DNA from: Dactylorhiza incarnata
Taxonomy: Eukaryota > Streptophyta > Magnoliopsida > Asparagales > Orchidaceae
Direction of reading: 5' to 3'
Assembly (NCBI GenBank): GCA_033032865.1
Contig: JAWHQI010000013.1
Coordinates: 5,580,001 to 5,644,000 of the forward strand
Length of the DNA stretch: 64,000 nt
Shown piece by piece: positions 31,205-44,495 of the stretch. Within the stretch, counting starts at the first letter, position 1, and each line of letters starts with the position of its first letter. The notes under the pieces are model-generated. The model ran no database searches and was not told where the DNA came from. It was given only the letters and a program-made list of their open reading frames with translations. The translations under genes and the position numbers were made by a program.

Positions 31205-34200
31205 TGTCACAACCCGCATTTTTCCCAAAATATAATACGTAATATCAGAGCAAGGGAAAAATACACGTCGTGATGCCACGCCTGCAGGAGACGACTACAG
31301 ACGCTCAGGCAAACACTCATTACGATAATTTTATAAAAGACATATATGTGATTGGATTAAAAGAGAAATTTTCATTTTAGCTTAAGACCGCGTCCCTCGG
31401 TCTGGTGGATCATCTAGTCCACAAGTAGAAGACTATACATATGCAGCGAAAAAATAGGTTTGTTTCTTTTAGCCTACATGAGCAAGAAAATAAACATTTC
31501 CAGAAATGATATGCACATCTCTAGGCTTAGTATAGTAAGAAAGGATTTTTTTCTACGAATTTCAAAGTATGCGATCTTTATTTAAAAGCATGATATGCAA
31601 GAACGACGTTTTTATATCAATAAAGTAACTACTACATCTTAGCGAAAAGGCTTCCCAGAGAGCAAGTAAGTAAAGTACTCAAAGTAACAGCAAAGCAAAC
31701 AGTAAGTAATCTAAACAAAAAGCCATACGGGCGCCAACAGCTGACACGAACCCGCAGGGAAGAAGGAAAAACAGCTAAAGGAGAGACAACAACTAAGCAA
31801 CTGCCCCTTACCTAAGAGGGGAAGGGCCTCGACAGGAACACTGAACGACGCCGCTCTAACTCCTGCGGCGGCTAAAAACCTGAACCTGAGACATTCATAA
31901 GAAAAGAATGCCTCAGCCCAAGAGGGTGCAAGAAAACCAAGATTAGCAGTAAGAGAAATAAGAGAGTGCAGAAAGGAAAACTAAGCAGGTAAACATCTAT
32001 AATCTTACAACAACCCGAGCCAGCTCAAACGAGTGAACTCGGTAAGAAGAAAAGCCTGCACCAGAAGGTAATAGTCAACACAATCAAAGCCCACCACGTG
32101 TCCGCCATTGCGGCTCAGATGAGATAGTCATACATATACTATCATAATACACATATATAAGCATATGTGCTTAAGAACTTGAGGCTGATCAGCTCGAGGG
32201 AAAAGCGTCCCCCAAAAGAAGGTACTGCGACGGTGGTATCTTCCACTAACCCCCGCAGCCCAAAACCCGGGTCGTGGTCCTCTATCCACTGCCACCCAAA
32301 ACCCAAATCCGGGTGGTGGTACTCTATCCACTGCCACCCAAACTACCCACCGTGCAAGGCTTAAGACAAAGGTTCTAAATAATCAAATTAAGTTTCAATC
32401 AAGACACGAGACGTAACCCGAGATACCAGCACCATAACACCCTAAGGATAGGGTCACAAAGAAATAAACACTACTCAACGATTCATTTGAAAACACTTGG
32501 TGAGTCCAAACTTGACTCCCAACGAACTTCTCGAAACCGTGCAATGAATTGGGCACGACAAGACACCATAAATGATCACTTTTCTGTAAGAATGAAAGTT
32601 TCAATAATTGGAACGGGTGAAGAGCTTGAAACCCAAAATGCAACCACACAACTATCCACATTAGCAATAAATGATTTCGTTGTGTCATCGAGAACTAGCA
32701 AAAGAAATTCCCAGAGAGTTTAGCATCTAATTCCCCGTACCCGTCGGGAATTAGGAAACAAAATCCCAGGGAATTTAACCGGCTAGACCATCAGAACATA
32801 GCCAACAAAAGAACAGTGCAGGATTTGGAGATTTACCGAGCAAGACCACTTATGCTTAACTAAACAGATAAGTCCAAGATTTAACCAATAACATAAAGAC
32901 CAAGGAGAAACCCCGCATAAAACTAAGAGCTGACAGGCTCGAACTCTCCCAATAGAACGAAATCTCTAGCATATAGCCTAGGAAATTTAACTTTGCATAA
33001 ACCTAAGTAAATACCTAGCCCTCAAACTTAAACCCAGAAAATTTACGAATCGGTAATTTACTTAAGTTTATACCAAGAAAATTTCCTAGCGTATAGGCGC
33101 AGAGGTTTATATATCAAGTGCTTATTATCATAAACCAAGGGAATTTACAAAGAACTTCCAACATAATCAACATAACAGCAGCTCCCTTATTAGACAAAGG
33201 CAAGAGCAGCCCCCAAACAAACTAACAGCCTTAATAAAAGGATTTCCCCCAACCTTAACATACAAAGGCAGCCCCCAATAATCAAGAAGAAATATATATA
33301 TATATATATATTGCAACCCCAAATTAACAATGATGAGAAGCGGCCCCCATTTAATAAAGATAAGAAGCAGCCCCCACATTACTAATTAACAAGTAAGGAA
33401 ACAGCCCCCACATTTCAAGGTATTGCAAAGGCAGCCCCCAACAATAAGGTATGAAAACAACCCCCAGTTAACAGGTATTATAAGAGCAGCCCCCCAACAT
33501 GATAGCATGAAAACAGCCCCAATTAATAGGTATTATAAGAGCAGCCCCCCAACATGATAGCATGAAAACAGCCCCAATTAATAGGTATTATAAGAGCAGC
33601 CCCCCAACATGATAGCATGAAAACAGCCCCAAGATAATAGGTATTATAAGATCAGCCCCCCAACATGATAGTATGAAAACAACCCCAATTAATAGGTATT
33701 ATAAGAGCAGCCCCCCAACATGATAGTATGAAAGCAGCCCCAATTAATAGATATTATAAGAGCAGCCCCCCAACATGATAGTATGAAAACAGCCCCAATT
33801 AATAGGTATTATAAGAGCAGCCCCCCAACATGATAGCATGAAAACAGCCCCAAGATAATAGGTATTATAAGGGCAGCCCCCCAACATGATAGTATGAAAA
33901 CAGCCCCAAGATAATAGGTATTATAAGAGCAGCCCCCCAACATGATAGTATGAAAACAACCCCAATTAATAGGTATTATAAGAGCAGCCCCCCAACATGA
34001 TAGTATGAAAGCACCCCCAATTAATAGATATTATAAGAGCAGCCCCCCAACATGATAGTATGAAAACAGCCCCAATTAATAGGTATTATAAGAGCAGCCC
34101 CCCAACATGATAGTATGAAAATAGCCCCAATTAATAGGTATTATAAGAGCAGCCCCCCAACATGATAGCATGAAAACAGCCCCCAAATTGGGAAAACCTA

Positions 34201-35249
34201 GGGTAAAGGCAGCAGCCCCAAACCAAACGGCAACCCACTCCCCAATCAAAGGTATGAGATCAACATCAGCTTCCAAAATAAACAAACCAGAATTTCTGTT
34301 ATAACGGGAATTAGAAGGCCGAACCCCATGGATCCCAAAATCTTTCCAACAACCAAGAAAGAAAAAACGAAATTTGCTGCGCATAAGAAATCCAGGAGAA
34401 GCAATGCCAATAAATAAGAGATCCAGTCAAGAGAGGAGGAGGGAGGGAGAAAGGGTTTTCTTGCCTCAACAAATCAGAAGATCCCGCCTCCTCCGACGAA
34501 GAACTCACCGAGCCCGCCAGATCCCGCACCGGCGAGAGCTCCGACCACCTCCAACGGCCAAACTCCCGACCACCGGCGCCTCCGACGAAGCCCTCGCCCG
34601 CGACTTCGGCACCCCCGGCAGAAAATGGAATCGGGAAAGAGGAGGAGGAATTATCGGGGAAAGGGGGGGGGGGGGGGGGGGAGTAATGGCTGCCAGCTAA
34701 AAAAAAAACCTAATAATGAAAGTACTTATAATAATAATAATAATCTTTTTATATATAATTTATACACATGCATAAGATATGGTACACATGTGTCCACCTT
34801 ACCTAAATACATGCCTACTGAAGCCCAAATTTTTATACATATTGTGCTTATGATTGTATAATCTTCATTTAATCTTTGTATCATAATCATTAATGTATTT
34901 GTGTACATACATATATCCTTATGCTATCCCCTATAAAATTTCAAGCACGCAAACACACAAAAATAACTTATTCGCATACATTTATAGTGGCACGCTAATA
35001 AGTAAATACTTAAATAAGCCTATAATTCTATACGTATACATATAGATGATATATATATACACAATTACGTACTGATCACCGCATTTACGCCCCCAACTAG
35101 AAATAACTTACCGGACGACGACAACGATCACGCAACGGTAACGCCCCTACGCACCGACGCCCTGAATAAAAATCTCGCTTTAGAATAATTATTATTAATT
35201 CCATATATTTTAAATAAAATAATTATAAGAAAAAACCCGGGGCGTAACA
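31205..35249 (-). repeat. LTR of C (3' LTR in element sense)
   Basis: 4045-bp LTR carrying the 55-bp tandem array, an AT microsatellite near 33293-33310 and a run of 19 G at 34663-34681. ORFs such as that at 34374-34700 are repeated in the other LTR and have no recognisable product. Confidence 0.93.
33480..34195. repeat. Thirteen tandem 55-bp units in the LTR of C
   Basis: Each unit contains CAGCCCCCCAACATGATAG and AATAGGTATTATAAGA. Thirteen copies are counted here and thirteen again at 39673-40384 in the other LTR, with the same unit variants in the same order. Shorter imperfect CAGCCCCC spacings precede it from 33170. Confidence 0.92.
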
Positions 35250-35258
35250 GTCACCCCT

Positions 35259-35269
35259 CCTAACAAAAG
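35259..35269 (-). promoter_or_regulatory. Polypurine tract of C
   Basis: On the minus strand TTAGGAGGGGTGAC directly precedes the TGTTACGCC start of the downstream LTR. Confidence 0.6.
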
Positions 35270-37395
35270 TTTCGACCCGAAACTTAAACCAAGACTCAGA
35301 ACACGACGAATAAAGGAGCAAAGGGAGAGGTAAGCTCACACTCGCTAGGCAGAAACACTAGCCGAAAAGGGCTAGGAAAACAAATGCGGTTAAGATTACC
35401 CCAAAAGGAAAAGGACATTACCAAGAACTCGAAATGTCCAAACCGAGAACAGAAAGCGGATCGCGGAACATCTGACAAGCGGATCCCCAACTAAAGGAAG
35501 CCTACACGAAGATCAGCAAAAACACTGAACTAACTTCCTTCTTTACGAACAGGATGAGAGCACTCCAGGGCGAGGAACTAGGCCAGAAAAAAGCCACACT
35601 GCAACCACCCATCTATCTGAGTGCGCAACTCTCGCAACACACGCGGGGCCAAAGGGTACGCTGCCCTAGCAACGGGACGGGTACCCGGCTCAAGGTCAGA
35701 AACAACCTCCTCAACTCTCACGGTAGAAAACCAGGGAGATAACGGCGAAGACATCAGTGAAATCTCGCACCACAGGGAAGATCTTCGATACACAACAAAC
35801 TGCTACCAGTTGCTAACATAGAAACAAGGTAAGCAAAACACCAGAAATTAAAGGCGCCGAGCACACACCGCGGAAAATAATCGGGAAAACATAGCGCGGA
35901 AAGCCAAACACGCTCAAGGGTTGACCGATGTCCAGCTTACAGACCAAACGCTTTACCTTGCGTTGGATAACCGCATCAAACCTGGACAAACCGCCCAAAC
36001 CCAAGAAACCACAATGAAAACTCCAGGTCTAGCGCCTTTAGATTAACAAAAGTTACGAAACCACCTAAGAGGACAGGACAACTCTGAAAGCCCTGATTCG
36101 ACACCACAAAAACAACAGGGGGAAACTTAACACTAAGGGAATCACCAACCCAAACAAGGGTCAAACCACGACGCTCTACCAAAGACCTAGCCACGCACGA
36201 GAGGGTAGAACCAGAATCGAGAAGGAACGTACGCCTAAAGGTTACATACCTTAAACTCTCCTATAAGGTTGGATACGCAATTAAACGAGCGAAAACAAAC
36301 TAGAACCAAAGATGAAAGTAAAGAGTTAGATCGGAATCTAACCTGAAATCACCTGTGGGGAAAAACTGTTCAACAATCGATAACCTAACGATGACTGCCT
36401 GCGAAGCTCTATAGCCAAAACATCGAGTAAAACTCAAATCCAAAAGAAGGCACGCTCAACATCCTCTACCTTAACTCGCACAGTATTGAGATAACAAAAT
36501 CCAAATCCACACTCGCAAGCCAACGAATAAACTAGGTCAAAACCTTAATCCTGAAAACACCTGGGCAAAAAAACTGCGCTTGTCTCACAACCATTTGCCT
36601 TAACAACGCCTCGATACTCTGACGCAACCCCTTAGTCACCGCCTCACTAAGCGCACCTAAGGGTTCACCCTCTAACCGGAGAGCCGACTCCGACGCACCA
36701 CGCTCTGCAGTCATCGACAACAATTACGAACGAACACCTCAATACACCTAGCTTAAGACGCAACAGCTAGGAACCAGAATTTCCTAACTCAATACAGATC
36801 AGAAAAGAGTAGATACTTGCTCTTGCTGTTACCTTGCTCTGGGAATTTATGAAATGATGTTATGCTAAACTTAGGATGATACACCATCATCCTATCAACT
36901 TATGTGCATATAAAATAATGCATGAATGCCAAATTTTATTCCAAATCATGTGTGTACGAGCGTCATCATGTATGTCTTTAGCTTGGCACGTGTGCTAATG
37001 CTATGTTATGATGCATATGCAGTGCTATGCAATCTAAAAAAGGCCTTAATGCATGCTATGAGCGGCGTACACATGCGATCTTATGCATCCCATACTACAT
37101 ATTATCCCATGCAACGAAAAAGAAAATCTAATGGACACTCATGCGACCTACGTTATGCATCCCATACTACATAACAGTCGTATGTTGTCACCTATGAGGA
37201 TCCATATACAAACACATATTATGCATCCCATACTACATAATATGCCACGTATACTTCTTATCATGCTATGAGTGTAGTGTTCATGCTTCAGCCAAGACAT
37301 ACTGATGACCCTTCGGTGTGTGTATGCAATGAATGACGATTCTCACCAGGCGGTTAACCGGGCAACCAGACTATCCCAGCAACCCGGCAAACCTC

Positions 37396-37407
37396 CCTCT
37401 GATACCA
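37396..37407 (-). promoter_or_regulatory. Primer binding site of C (initiator-Met tRNA)
   Basis: On the minus strand TGGTATCAGAGG lies two bases after the LTR end at 37410. Confidence 0.85.
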
Positions 37408-37409
37408 AC

Positions 37410-40400
37410 TGTCACAACCCGCATTTTTCCCAAAATATAATACGTAATATCAGAGCAAGGGAAAAATACGCGTCGTGATGCCACGCCTGCAGGAGACGAC
37501 TACAGACGCTCAGGCAAACACTCATTACGATAATTTTATAAAAGACATATATGTGATTGGATTAAAAGAGAAATTTTCATTTTAGCTTAAGACCGCGTCC
37601 CTCGGTCTGGTGGATCATCTAGTCCACAAGTAGAAGACTATACATATGCAGCGGAAAAATAGGTTTGTTTCTTTTAGCCTACATGAGCAAGAAAATAAAC
37701 ATTTCCAGAAATGATATGCACACCTCTAGGTTTAGTATAGTAAGAAAGGATTTTTTTCTACGAATTTCAAAGTATGCGATCTTTATTTAAAAGCATGATA
37801 TGCAAGAACGACGTTTTTATATCAATAAAGTAACTACTACATCTTAGCGAAAAGGCTTCCCAGAGAGCAAGTAAGTAAAGTACTCAAAGTAACAGCAAAG
37901 CAAACAGTAAATAATCTAAACAAAAAGCCATACGGGCGCCAACAGCTGACAAGAACCCGCAGGGAAGAAGGAAAAATAGCTAAAGGAGAGACAACAACTA
38001 AGCAACTGCCCCTTACCTAAGAGGGGAAGGGCCTCGACAGGAACACTGAACGACGCCGCTCTAACTCCTGCGGCGGCTAAAAACCTGAACCTGAGACATT
38101 CATAAGAAAAGAATGCCTCAGCCCAAGAGGGTGCAAGAAAACCAAGATTAGCAGTAAGAGAAATAAGAGAGTGCAGAAAGGAAAACTAAGCAGGTAAACA
38201 TCTATAATCTTACAACAACCCGAGCCAGCTCAAACGAGTGAACTCGGTAAGAAGAAAAGCCTGCACCAGAAGGTAATAGTCAACACAATCAAAGCCCACC
38301 ACGTGTCCGCCATTGCGGCTCAGATGAGATAGTCATACATATACTATCATAATACACATATATAAGCATATGTGCTTAAGAACTTGAGACTGATCAGCTC
38401 GAGGGAAAAGCGTCCCCCAAAAGAAGGTACTGCGACGGTGGTATCTTCCACTAACCCCCGCAGCCCAAAACCCGGGTCGTGGTCCTCTATCCACTGCCAC
38501 CCAAAAACCAAATCCGGGTGGTGATACTCTATCCACTGCCACCCAAACTACCCACCGTACAAGGCTTAAGACAAAGGTTCTAAATAATCAAATTAAGTTT
38601 CAATCAAGACACGAGACGTAACCCGAGATACCAGCACCATAACACCCTAAGGATAGGGTCACAAAGAAATAAACACTACTCAACGATTCATTTGAAAACA
38701 CTTGGTGAGTCCAAACTTGACTCCCAACGAACTTCTCGAAACCGTGCAATGAATTGGGCACGACAAGACACCATAAATGATCACTTTTCTGTAAGAATGA
38801 AAGTTTCAATAATTGGAACGGGTGAAGAGCTTGAAACCCAAAATGCAACCACACAACTATCCACATTAGCAATAAATGATTTCGTTGTGTCATCGAGAAC
38901 TAGCAAAAGAAATTCCCAGGGAGTTTAGCATCTAATTCCCCGTACCCGTCGGGAATTAGGAAACAAAATCCCAGGGAATTTAACCGGCTAGACCATCAGA
39001 ACATAGCCAACAAAAGAACAGTGCAGGATTTGGAGATTTACCGAGCAAGACCACTTATGCTTAACTAAACAGATAAGTCCAATATTTAACCAATAACATA
39101 AAGACCAAGGAGAAACCCCGCATAAAACTAAGAGCTGACAGGCTCGAACTCTCCCAATAGAACGAAAACTCTAGCATATAGCCTAGGAAATTTAACTTTG
39201 CATAAACCTAAGTAAATACCTAGCCCTCAAACTTAAACCCAGAAAATTTACGAATCGGTAATTTACTTAAGTTTATACCAAGAAAATTTCCTAGCGTATA
39301 GGCGCAGAGGTTTATATATGAGGTGCTTATTATCATAAACCAAGGGAATTTACAAAGAACTTCCAACATAATCAACATAACAGCAGCTCCCTTATTAGAC
39401 AAAGGCAAGAGCAGCCCCCAAACAAACTAACAGCCTTAATAAAAGGATTTCCCCCAACCTTAACATACAAAGGCAGCCCCCAATAATCAAGAAGAAATAT
39501 ATATATATTGCAACCCCAAATTAACAATGATGAGAAGCGGCCCCCATTTAATAAAGATAAGAAGCAGCCCCCACATTACTAATTAACAAGTAAGGAAACA
39601 GCCCCCACATTTCAAGGTATTGCAAAGGCAGCCCCCAACAATAAGGTATGAAAACAACCCCCAGTTAACAGGTATTATAAGAGCAGCCCCCCAACATGAT
39701 AGCATGAAAACAGCCCCAATTAATAGGTATTATAAGAGCAGCCCCCCAGCATGATAGCATGAAAACAGCCCCAATTAATAGGTATTATAAGAGCAGCCCC
39801 CCAACATGATAGCATGAAAACAGCCCCAAGATAATAGGTATTATAAGATCAGCCCCCCAACATGATAGTATGAAAACAACCCCAATTAATAGGTATTATA
39901 AGAGCAGCCCCCCAACATGATAGTATGAAAGCAGCCCCAATTAATAGATATTATAAGAGCAGCCCCCCAACATGATAGTATGAAAACAGCCCCAATTAAT
40001 AGGTATTATAAGAGCAGCCCCCCAACATGATAGCATGAAAACAGCCCCAAGATAATAGGTATTATAAGGGCAGCCCCCCAACATGATAGTATGAAAACAG
40101 CCCCAAGATAATAGGTATTATAAGAGCAGCCCCCCAACATGATAGTATGAAAACAACCCCAATTAATAGGTATTATAAGAGCAGCCCCCCAACATGATAG
40201 TATGAAAGCACCCCCAATTAATAGATATTATAAGAGCAGCCCCCCAACATGATAGTATGAAAACAGCCCCAATTAATAGGTATTATAAGAGCAGCCCCCC
40301 AACATGATAGTATGAAAATAGCCCCAATTAATAGGTATTATAAGAGCAGCCCCCCAACATGATAGCATGAAAACAGCCCCCAAATTGGGAAAACCTAGGG

Positions 40401-41447
40401 TAAAGGCAGCAGCCCCAAACCAAACGGCAACCCACTCCCCAATCAAAGGTATGAGATCAACATCAGCTTCCAAAATAAACAAACCAGAATTTCTGTTATA
40501 ACGGGAATTAGAAGGCCGAACCCCATGGATCCCAAAATCTTTCCAACAACCAAGAAAGAAAAAACGAAATTTGCTGCGCATAAGAAATCCAGGAGAAGCA
40601 ATGCCAATAAATAAGAGATCCAGTCAAGAGAGGAGGAGGGAGGGAGAAAGGGTTTTCTTGCCTCAACAAATCAGAAGATCCCGCCTCCTCCGACGAAGAA
40701 CTCACCGAGCCCGCCAGATCCCGCACCGGCGAGAGCTCCGACCACCTCCAACGGCCAAACTCCCGACCACCGGCGCCTCCGACGAAGCCCTCGCCCGCGA
40801 CTTCGGCACCCCCGGCAGAAAATGGAATCGGGAAAGAGGAGGAGGAATTATCGGGGAAAGGGGAGGGGGGGGGGGGGGGAGTAATGGCTGCCAGCTAAAA
40901 AAAAACCTAATAATGAAAGTACTTATAATAATAATAATAATCTTTTTATATATAATTTATACACATGCATAAGATATGGTACACATGTGTCCACCTTACC
41001 TAAATACATGCCTACTGAAGCCCAAATTTTTATACATATTGTGCTTATGATTGTATAATCTTCATTTAATCTTTGTATCATAATCATTAATGTATTTGTG
41101 TACATACATATATCCTTATGCTATCCCCTATAAAATTTCAAGCACGCAAACACACAAAAATAACTTATTCGCATACATTTATAGTGGCACGCTAATAAGT
41201 AAATACTTAAATAAGCCTATAATTCTATACGTATACATATAGATGATATATATATACACAATTACGTACTGATCACCGCATTTACGCCCCCAACTAGAAA
41301 TAACTTACCGGACGACGACAACGATCACGCAACGATAACGCCCCTACGCACCGACGCCCTGAATAAAAATCTCGCTTTAGAATAATTATTATTAATTCCA
41401 TATATTTTAAATAAAATAATTATAAGAAAAAAACCCGGGGCGTTACA
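37410..41447 (-). repeat. LTR of C (5' LTR in element sense)
   Basis: 4038-bp partner of 31205-35249, with the same 13-unit array. Visible differences are a shorter AT microsatellite near 39497 and an A inside the poly-G run at 40864. Confidence 0.93.
39673..40384. repeat. Thirteen tandem 55-bp units in the second LTR of C
   Basis: Same array as at 33480-34195, with unit variants in the same order (for example, GATCAGCC in unit 4 in both). Confidence 0.92.
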
Positions 41448-44398
41448 GAGATGGCGGAGGTGGAGGCCTCCTTATCAGACTTTCCCATAGTACGGGACTT
41501 CTACGACGTATTCCCGGAGAAGTTGCCCGGACTGCCATCGCATCGAGAGGTAGATTTTCAGATTCAGCTGGTGCCAGGAGCAAGGTCCGTGTCTCGGGCA
41601 CCATACCGCATGGCACCCAAGGAACTGGCAGAGTTTAGGGTGCAGTTGAAGGAGCTGGTAAATGCGGGTTTCGTCAGGCCGAGCTCTTCGCCTTGGGGAG
41701 CGCCGATATTATTTGTGAAGAAGAAGGATGGAACGCTAATATTATGTATAGATTACCGGGAGCTCAATAGGTTGACGGTACGGAACACCTATCCGTTTCC
41801 GAGGATTGACGAGCTCTTCGATCAGTTGCAGGGAGCTCACTGGTTCTCCAAGCTCGACTTGAGATCAGGATACTATCAGCTACGGATTCGAGAGGAGGAC
41901 ATACCGAAGACATCTTTCAGCTCCAGGTATGGATTGCATGAGTTCACAGTGATGCCCTTTGGGCTCACTAATGCCCCCTCAGCCTTCATGAGCATGATGA
42001 ACAGGGTGTTCGAGGCCTTTCTCGACATCTTCGTTATCGTGTTCATCGATGACATTCTAGTGTATTCCAGGACGGAGGAGGAGCATGCTGGGCATCTGGC
42101 CCAAATACTGAGGAAGCTGAGAGAGCACCAGATGTATGCGAAGTTCTCCAAGTGTCAGTTTTGGCTATGGGAGGTGGCTTTTCTGGGACACGTCATCAGT
42201 GGAGAAGGGCTGGCAGTGGATCCGGCCAAGGTGCGGGCTGTTCAGGAGTGGCCTCGACTGCAGTCAGCTTTAGATGTGCGGAGCTTTCTAGGATTGGCGG
42301 GCTATTACCGGAAGTTTGTGGAAGGGTTCTCCAAGATTGCCCTCCCGCTCACTTCTTTGACCAAGAAGGATGCCCCATTCGTCTGGTCTCCGCAGTGTGA
42401 GGCAGCCTACTTAGAGCTGAAGGGCCGACTCACCTCTTCGCCCATCCTTGCCCTTCCATCTGGGAAGGAAGGATTTCAGGTTTACACAGACGCATCATTT
42501 CAGGGGTTGGGAGCAGTGTTGATGCAGCATGGTCACGTGGTCGCGTACGCTTCCCGTCAGTTGAAGGTACATGAGAAGAACTACCCAGTGCATGAGCTCG
42601 AGCTCGGAGCGGTCATCTTCGCCTTGAAGATCTGGAGGCACTACCTATATGGGGTTCATTGTGAGATCTTCTCACACCACAAGAACCTCAAGTATATTGA
42701 TACGCAGAAGGACTTGAACCTACATCAGCGGAGGTGGTTAGAGTTCTTGTGTGACTACAGTTACACATTACATTACCATCCAGGCAAGGCCAACACCGTA
42801 GCGGATGCTTTGAGCAGGAGAGGAGGTACACCAGGAGAAGAGAGCCGTGTGATGGCTATGGAGCTGACTCAGGCATTGGAGGACATGCACATTTCCGTTG
42901 TATCCAGGGCCGACCCCGATACATATACGGAGTATCTAGCGACCTTGAAGATTGTCTGCGATATTCGGGACCGCATTCGGGAGGCACAGTTGCAGGACCC
43001 TGCCTTGGAGCCAGTATTCAAATCATTGGTGGACGGCGTGGCAGGAGACTATTCTTTGAGGGAGGATCTTATTCACCATCGAGACCGAGTCTACATCCCA
43101 GCTGGAGGAGGTATTAGAGAGGAGGTGTTAGGGAAGCTCATTGCTCCCAGTATTCAGTGCATCCAGGGATCACGAAGATGGCAGCAGACCTTCAGAAGGT
43201 TGTGTTTTGGCCGGGGATGAAGAGGGATATTATCCAGTATGTGACGCACTGCGAGGGCTGCCAGCGCGTGAAGGCGGAGTGTAGGAGCCCGGGAGGAATG
43301 TTACAGCCATTACCAGTACCTGAGTGGAAGTTTGTGGACATATCGATGGACTTCGTGCATGGTCTACCTCGCTCCCGCTCTGGGAATGACTCGATATGGG
43401 TGATAGTGGACAGGCTGACGAAGGTAGCTCGGTTTATTCCGGTACGGAAGGAGGGGCCGGTCGGTGATCTTGTAAGGGTGTTCGTGGAGCAGGTGGTCAT
43501 ATATCACGGGGTGCCCAAGATGATAGTTTCAGATAGAGACGGACGCTTCACTTCGAGGGAGTGGAAGGCAGTTCAGGCCTACTTGGGATCCCGGTTGACA
43601 TTCAGCACGACGTTTCATCCTCAGACTGACGGTCAGACTGAGCGCACCAACCGGACTATGGAGGACCTTCTACGTTTGTGCATTTTAGATACCGGCAAGC
43701 CGTGGGAGAGACTGTTGCCCTTGATAGAGTTTTCCTATAACAACAGTCACCAGGCAAGCATTGGAATGGCACCTTATGCCGCATTGTATGGGAGGAAGTG
43801 CCTCACACCACTTTCTTGGATCCAGAACGAGGACCCGAGGTCGTTAGGTTCAGATTATATTGAGGAGACGGATGCGCAGGTGAGGCTGATCAGGGAGTGG
43901 ATGCTGGAGGCCCAGAGCAGACAGGCGAAGTATTATGATGCGAGGCATCGTACGGTGGAGTTCCAGGTGGGAGAGCGAGTGTTCTTGAAGATTCGTCCTA
44001 TGCACGGGGTTTCTCGAGTGCGGGGGCACAAGAAGCTCAGTCCTCGGTATGTGGGGCGTTATTTGATCCTGGAGCGGATCGGTCCTTTGGCGTACAGGCT
44101 GGAGCTACCGCCAGAGTTGGAGATCATGCATGACGTCTTCCATGTTTCTTCGCTTCGAAGAGCCCTGCTTCGTCCTGAGCAGCATGTTACGTCTACATCA
44201 GGCCCAGTGGCGCCCGATCGGTCAGTTCTACTAGAGCCCATCCAGATCGACGATACGGAGGTCCGAGTCCTGCGGCGGAAGAGTGTACCATTGGTGAAGG
44301 TGTTGTGGTCCAACCACGGGTGAGAGGAGCACACATGGGAGCCCATGGACCTCATGCAACAACGCTACCCGGAACTCTTCACTCCAGGTACAACCTAA
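41448..44398 (+). pseudogene. RT-RNase H-integrase-chromodomain of B
   Basis: The frame resumes after C. Reverse transcriptase carries [19 protein letters not shown] and FIDDILVYS (42043-42069). RNase H starts at [14 protein letters not shown] (about 42480) and ends at [10 protein letters not shown] one-base loss near 43130 shifts the frame just before the integrase zinc finger ([10 protein letters not shown], then HCEGCQ). The DDE integrase follows, with SDRDGRFTS and FHPQTDGQTERTNR. A TGA at 44321-44323 interrupts the terminal chromodomain (VKVLWSNHG, stop, then EEHTWEPMDLMQQRYPELF), which ends at TAA 44398. Chromodomain and order place B in the Tekay/Del chromoviruses. Confidence 0.92.
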
Positions 44399-44455
44399 AC
44401 CTCCTTGCAAATTTCTTTTCACCTAATATTGCGTAGAACCCGTAGACCCGATCTT

Positions 44456-44472
44456 AAATTTCGGGGATGAAA
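44456..44472 (+). promoter_or_regulatory. Conserved 3' motif before LTR of B
   Basis: AATTTCGGGGATGAAAT is the conserved motif that precedes the polypurine tract in Tekay/Del elements. The tract itself, just before TGTAAC at 44496, appears degenerate (TTAGGATT). Confidence 0.5.
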
Positions 44473-44495
44473 TATTTTTCTTGTTTATTAGGATT

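Larger units (their letters stand above)
35250..37409 (-). pseudogene. Degenerate gag, protease and RT remnants in C
   Basis: Read on the minus strand: a gag N-terminal remnant (36723-36532, EAVTKGLRQSIEALLRQM), a protease remnant with LLDSGSTLSCVARSLV (about 36240-36180), then reverse transcriptase fragments in shifting frames. The latter are EPGTRPVARAAYPLAP with LRELRTQIDGWLQ (about 35720-35600), SSSPWSALILFVKK, and RFGHFEFLVMSF (about 35440). No YVDD box, RNase H or integrase remains. The order matches a Tekay-like Ty3/gypsy polyprotein. Many frameshifts make this non-functional. Confidence 0.75.
31205..41447 (-). mobile_element. Ty3/gypsy element C with 4-kb LTRs and decayed internal region (minus strand)
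   Basis: Element C is 10243 bp, inserted in the pol gene of B with the 5-bp duplication GAGAT (31200-31204, 41448-41452). On the minus strand the LTR starts TGTTACGCCCCGGG and ends GGGTTGTGACA. The LTRs at 31205-35249 and 37410-41447 are nearly identical (few differences per kb), so insertion is recent. The primer site TGGTATCAGAGG is next to the 37410 LTR on the minus strand, which fixes the orientation. The internal region is only 2.16 kb with degenerate gag, protease and reverse-transcriptase remnants; C depends on another element for movement. Confidence 0.93.

Noticed and set aside
34374..34700. Arg-rich ORF of 108 codons in C, repeated at 40571-40972
   Set aside because: It lies in the LTR and opposite to the element's transcription. 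It changes length because of a poly-G run, and no domain is recognised.
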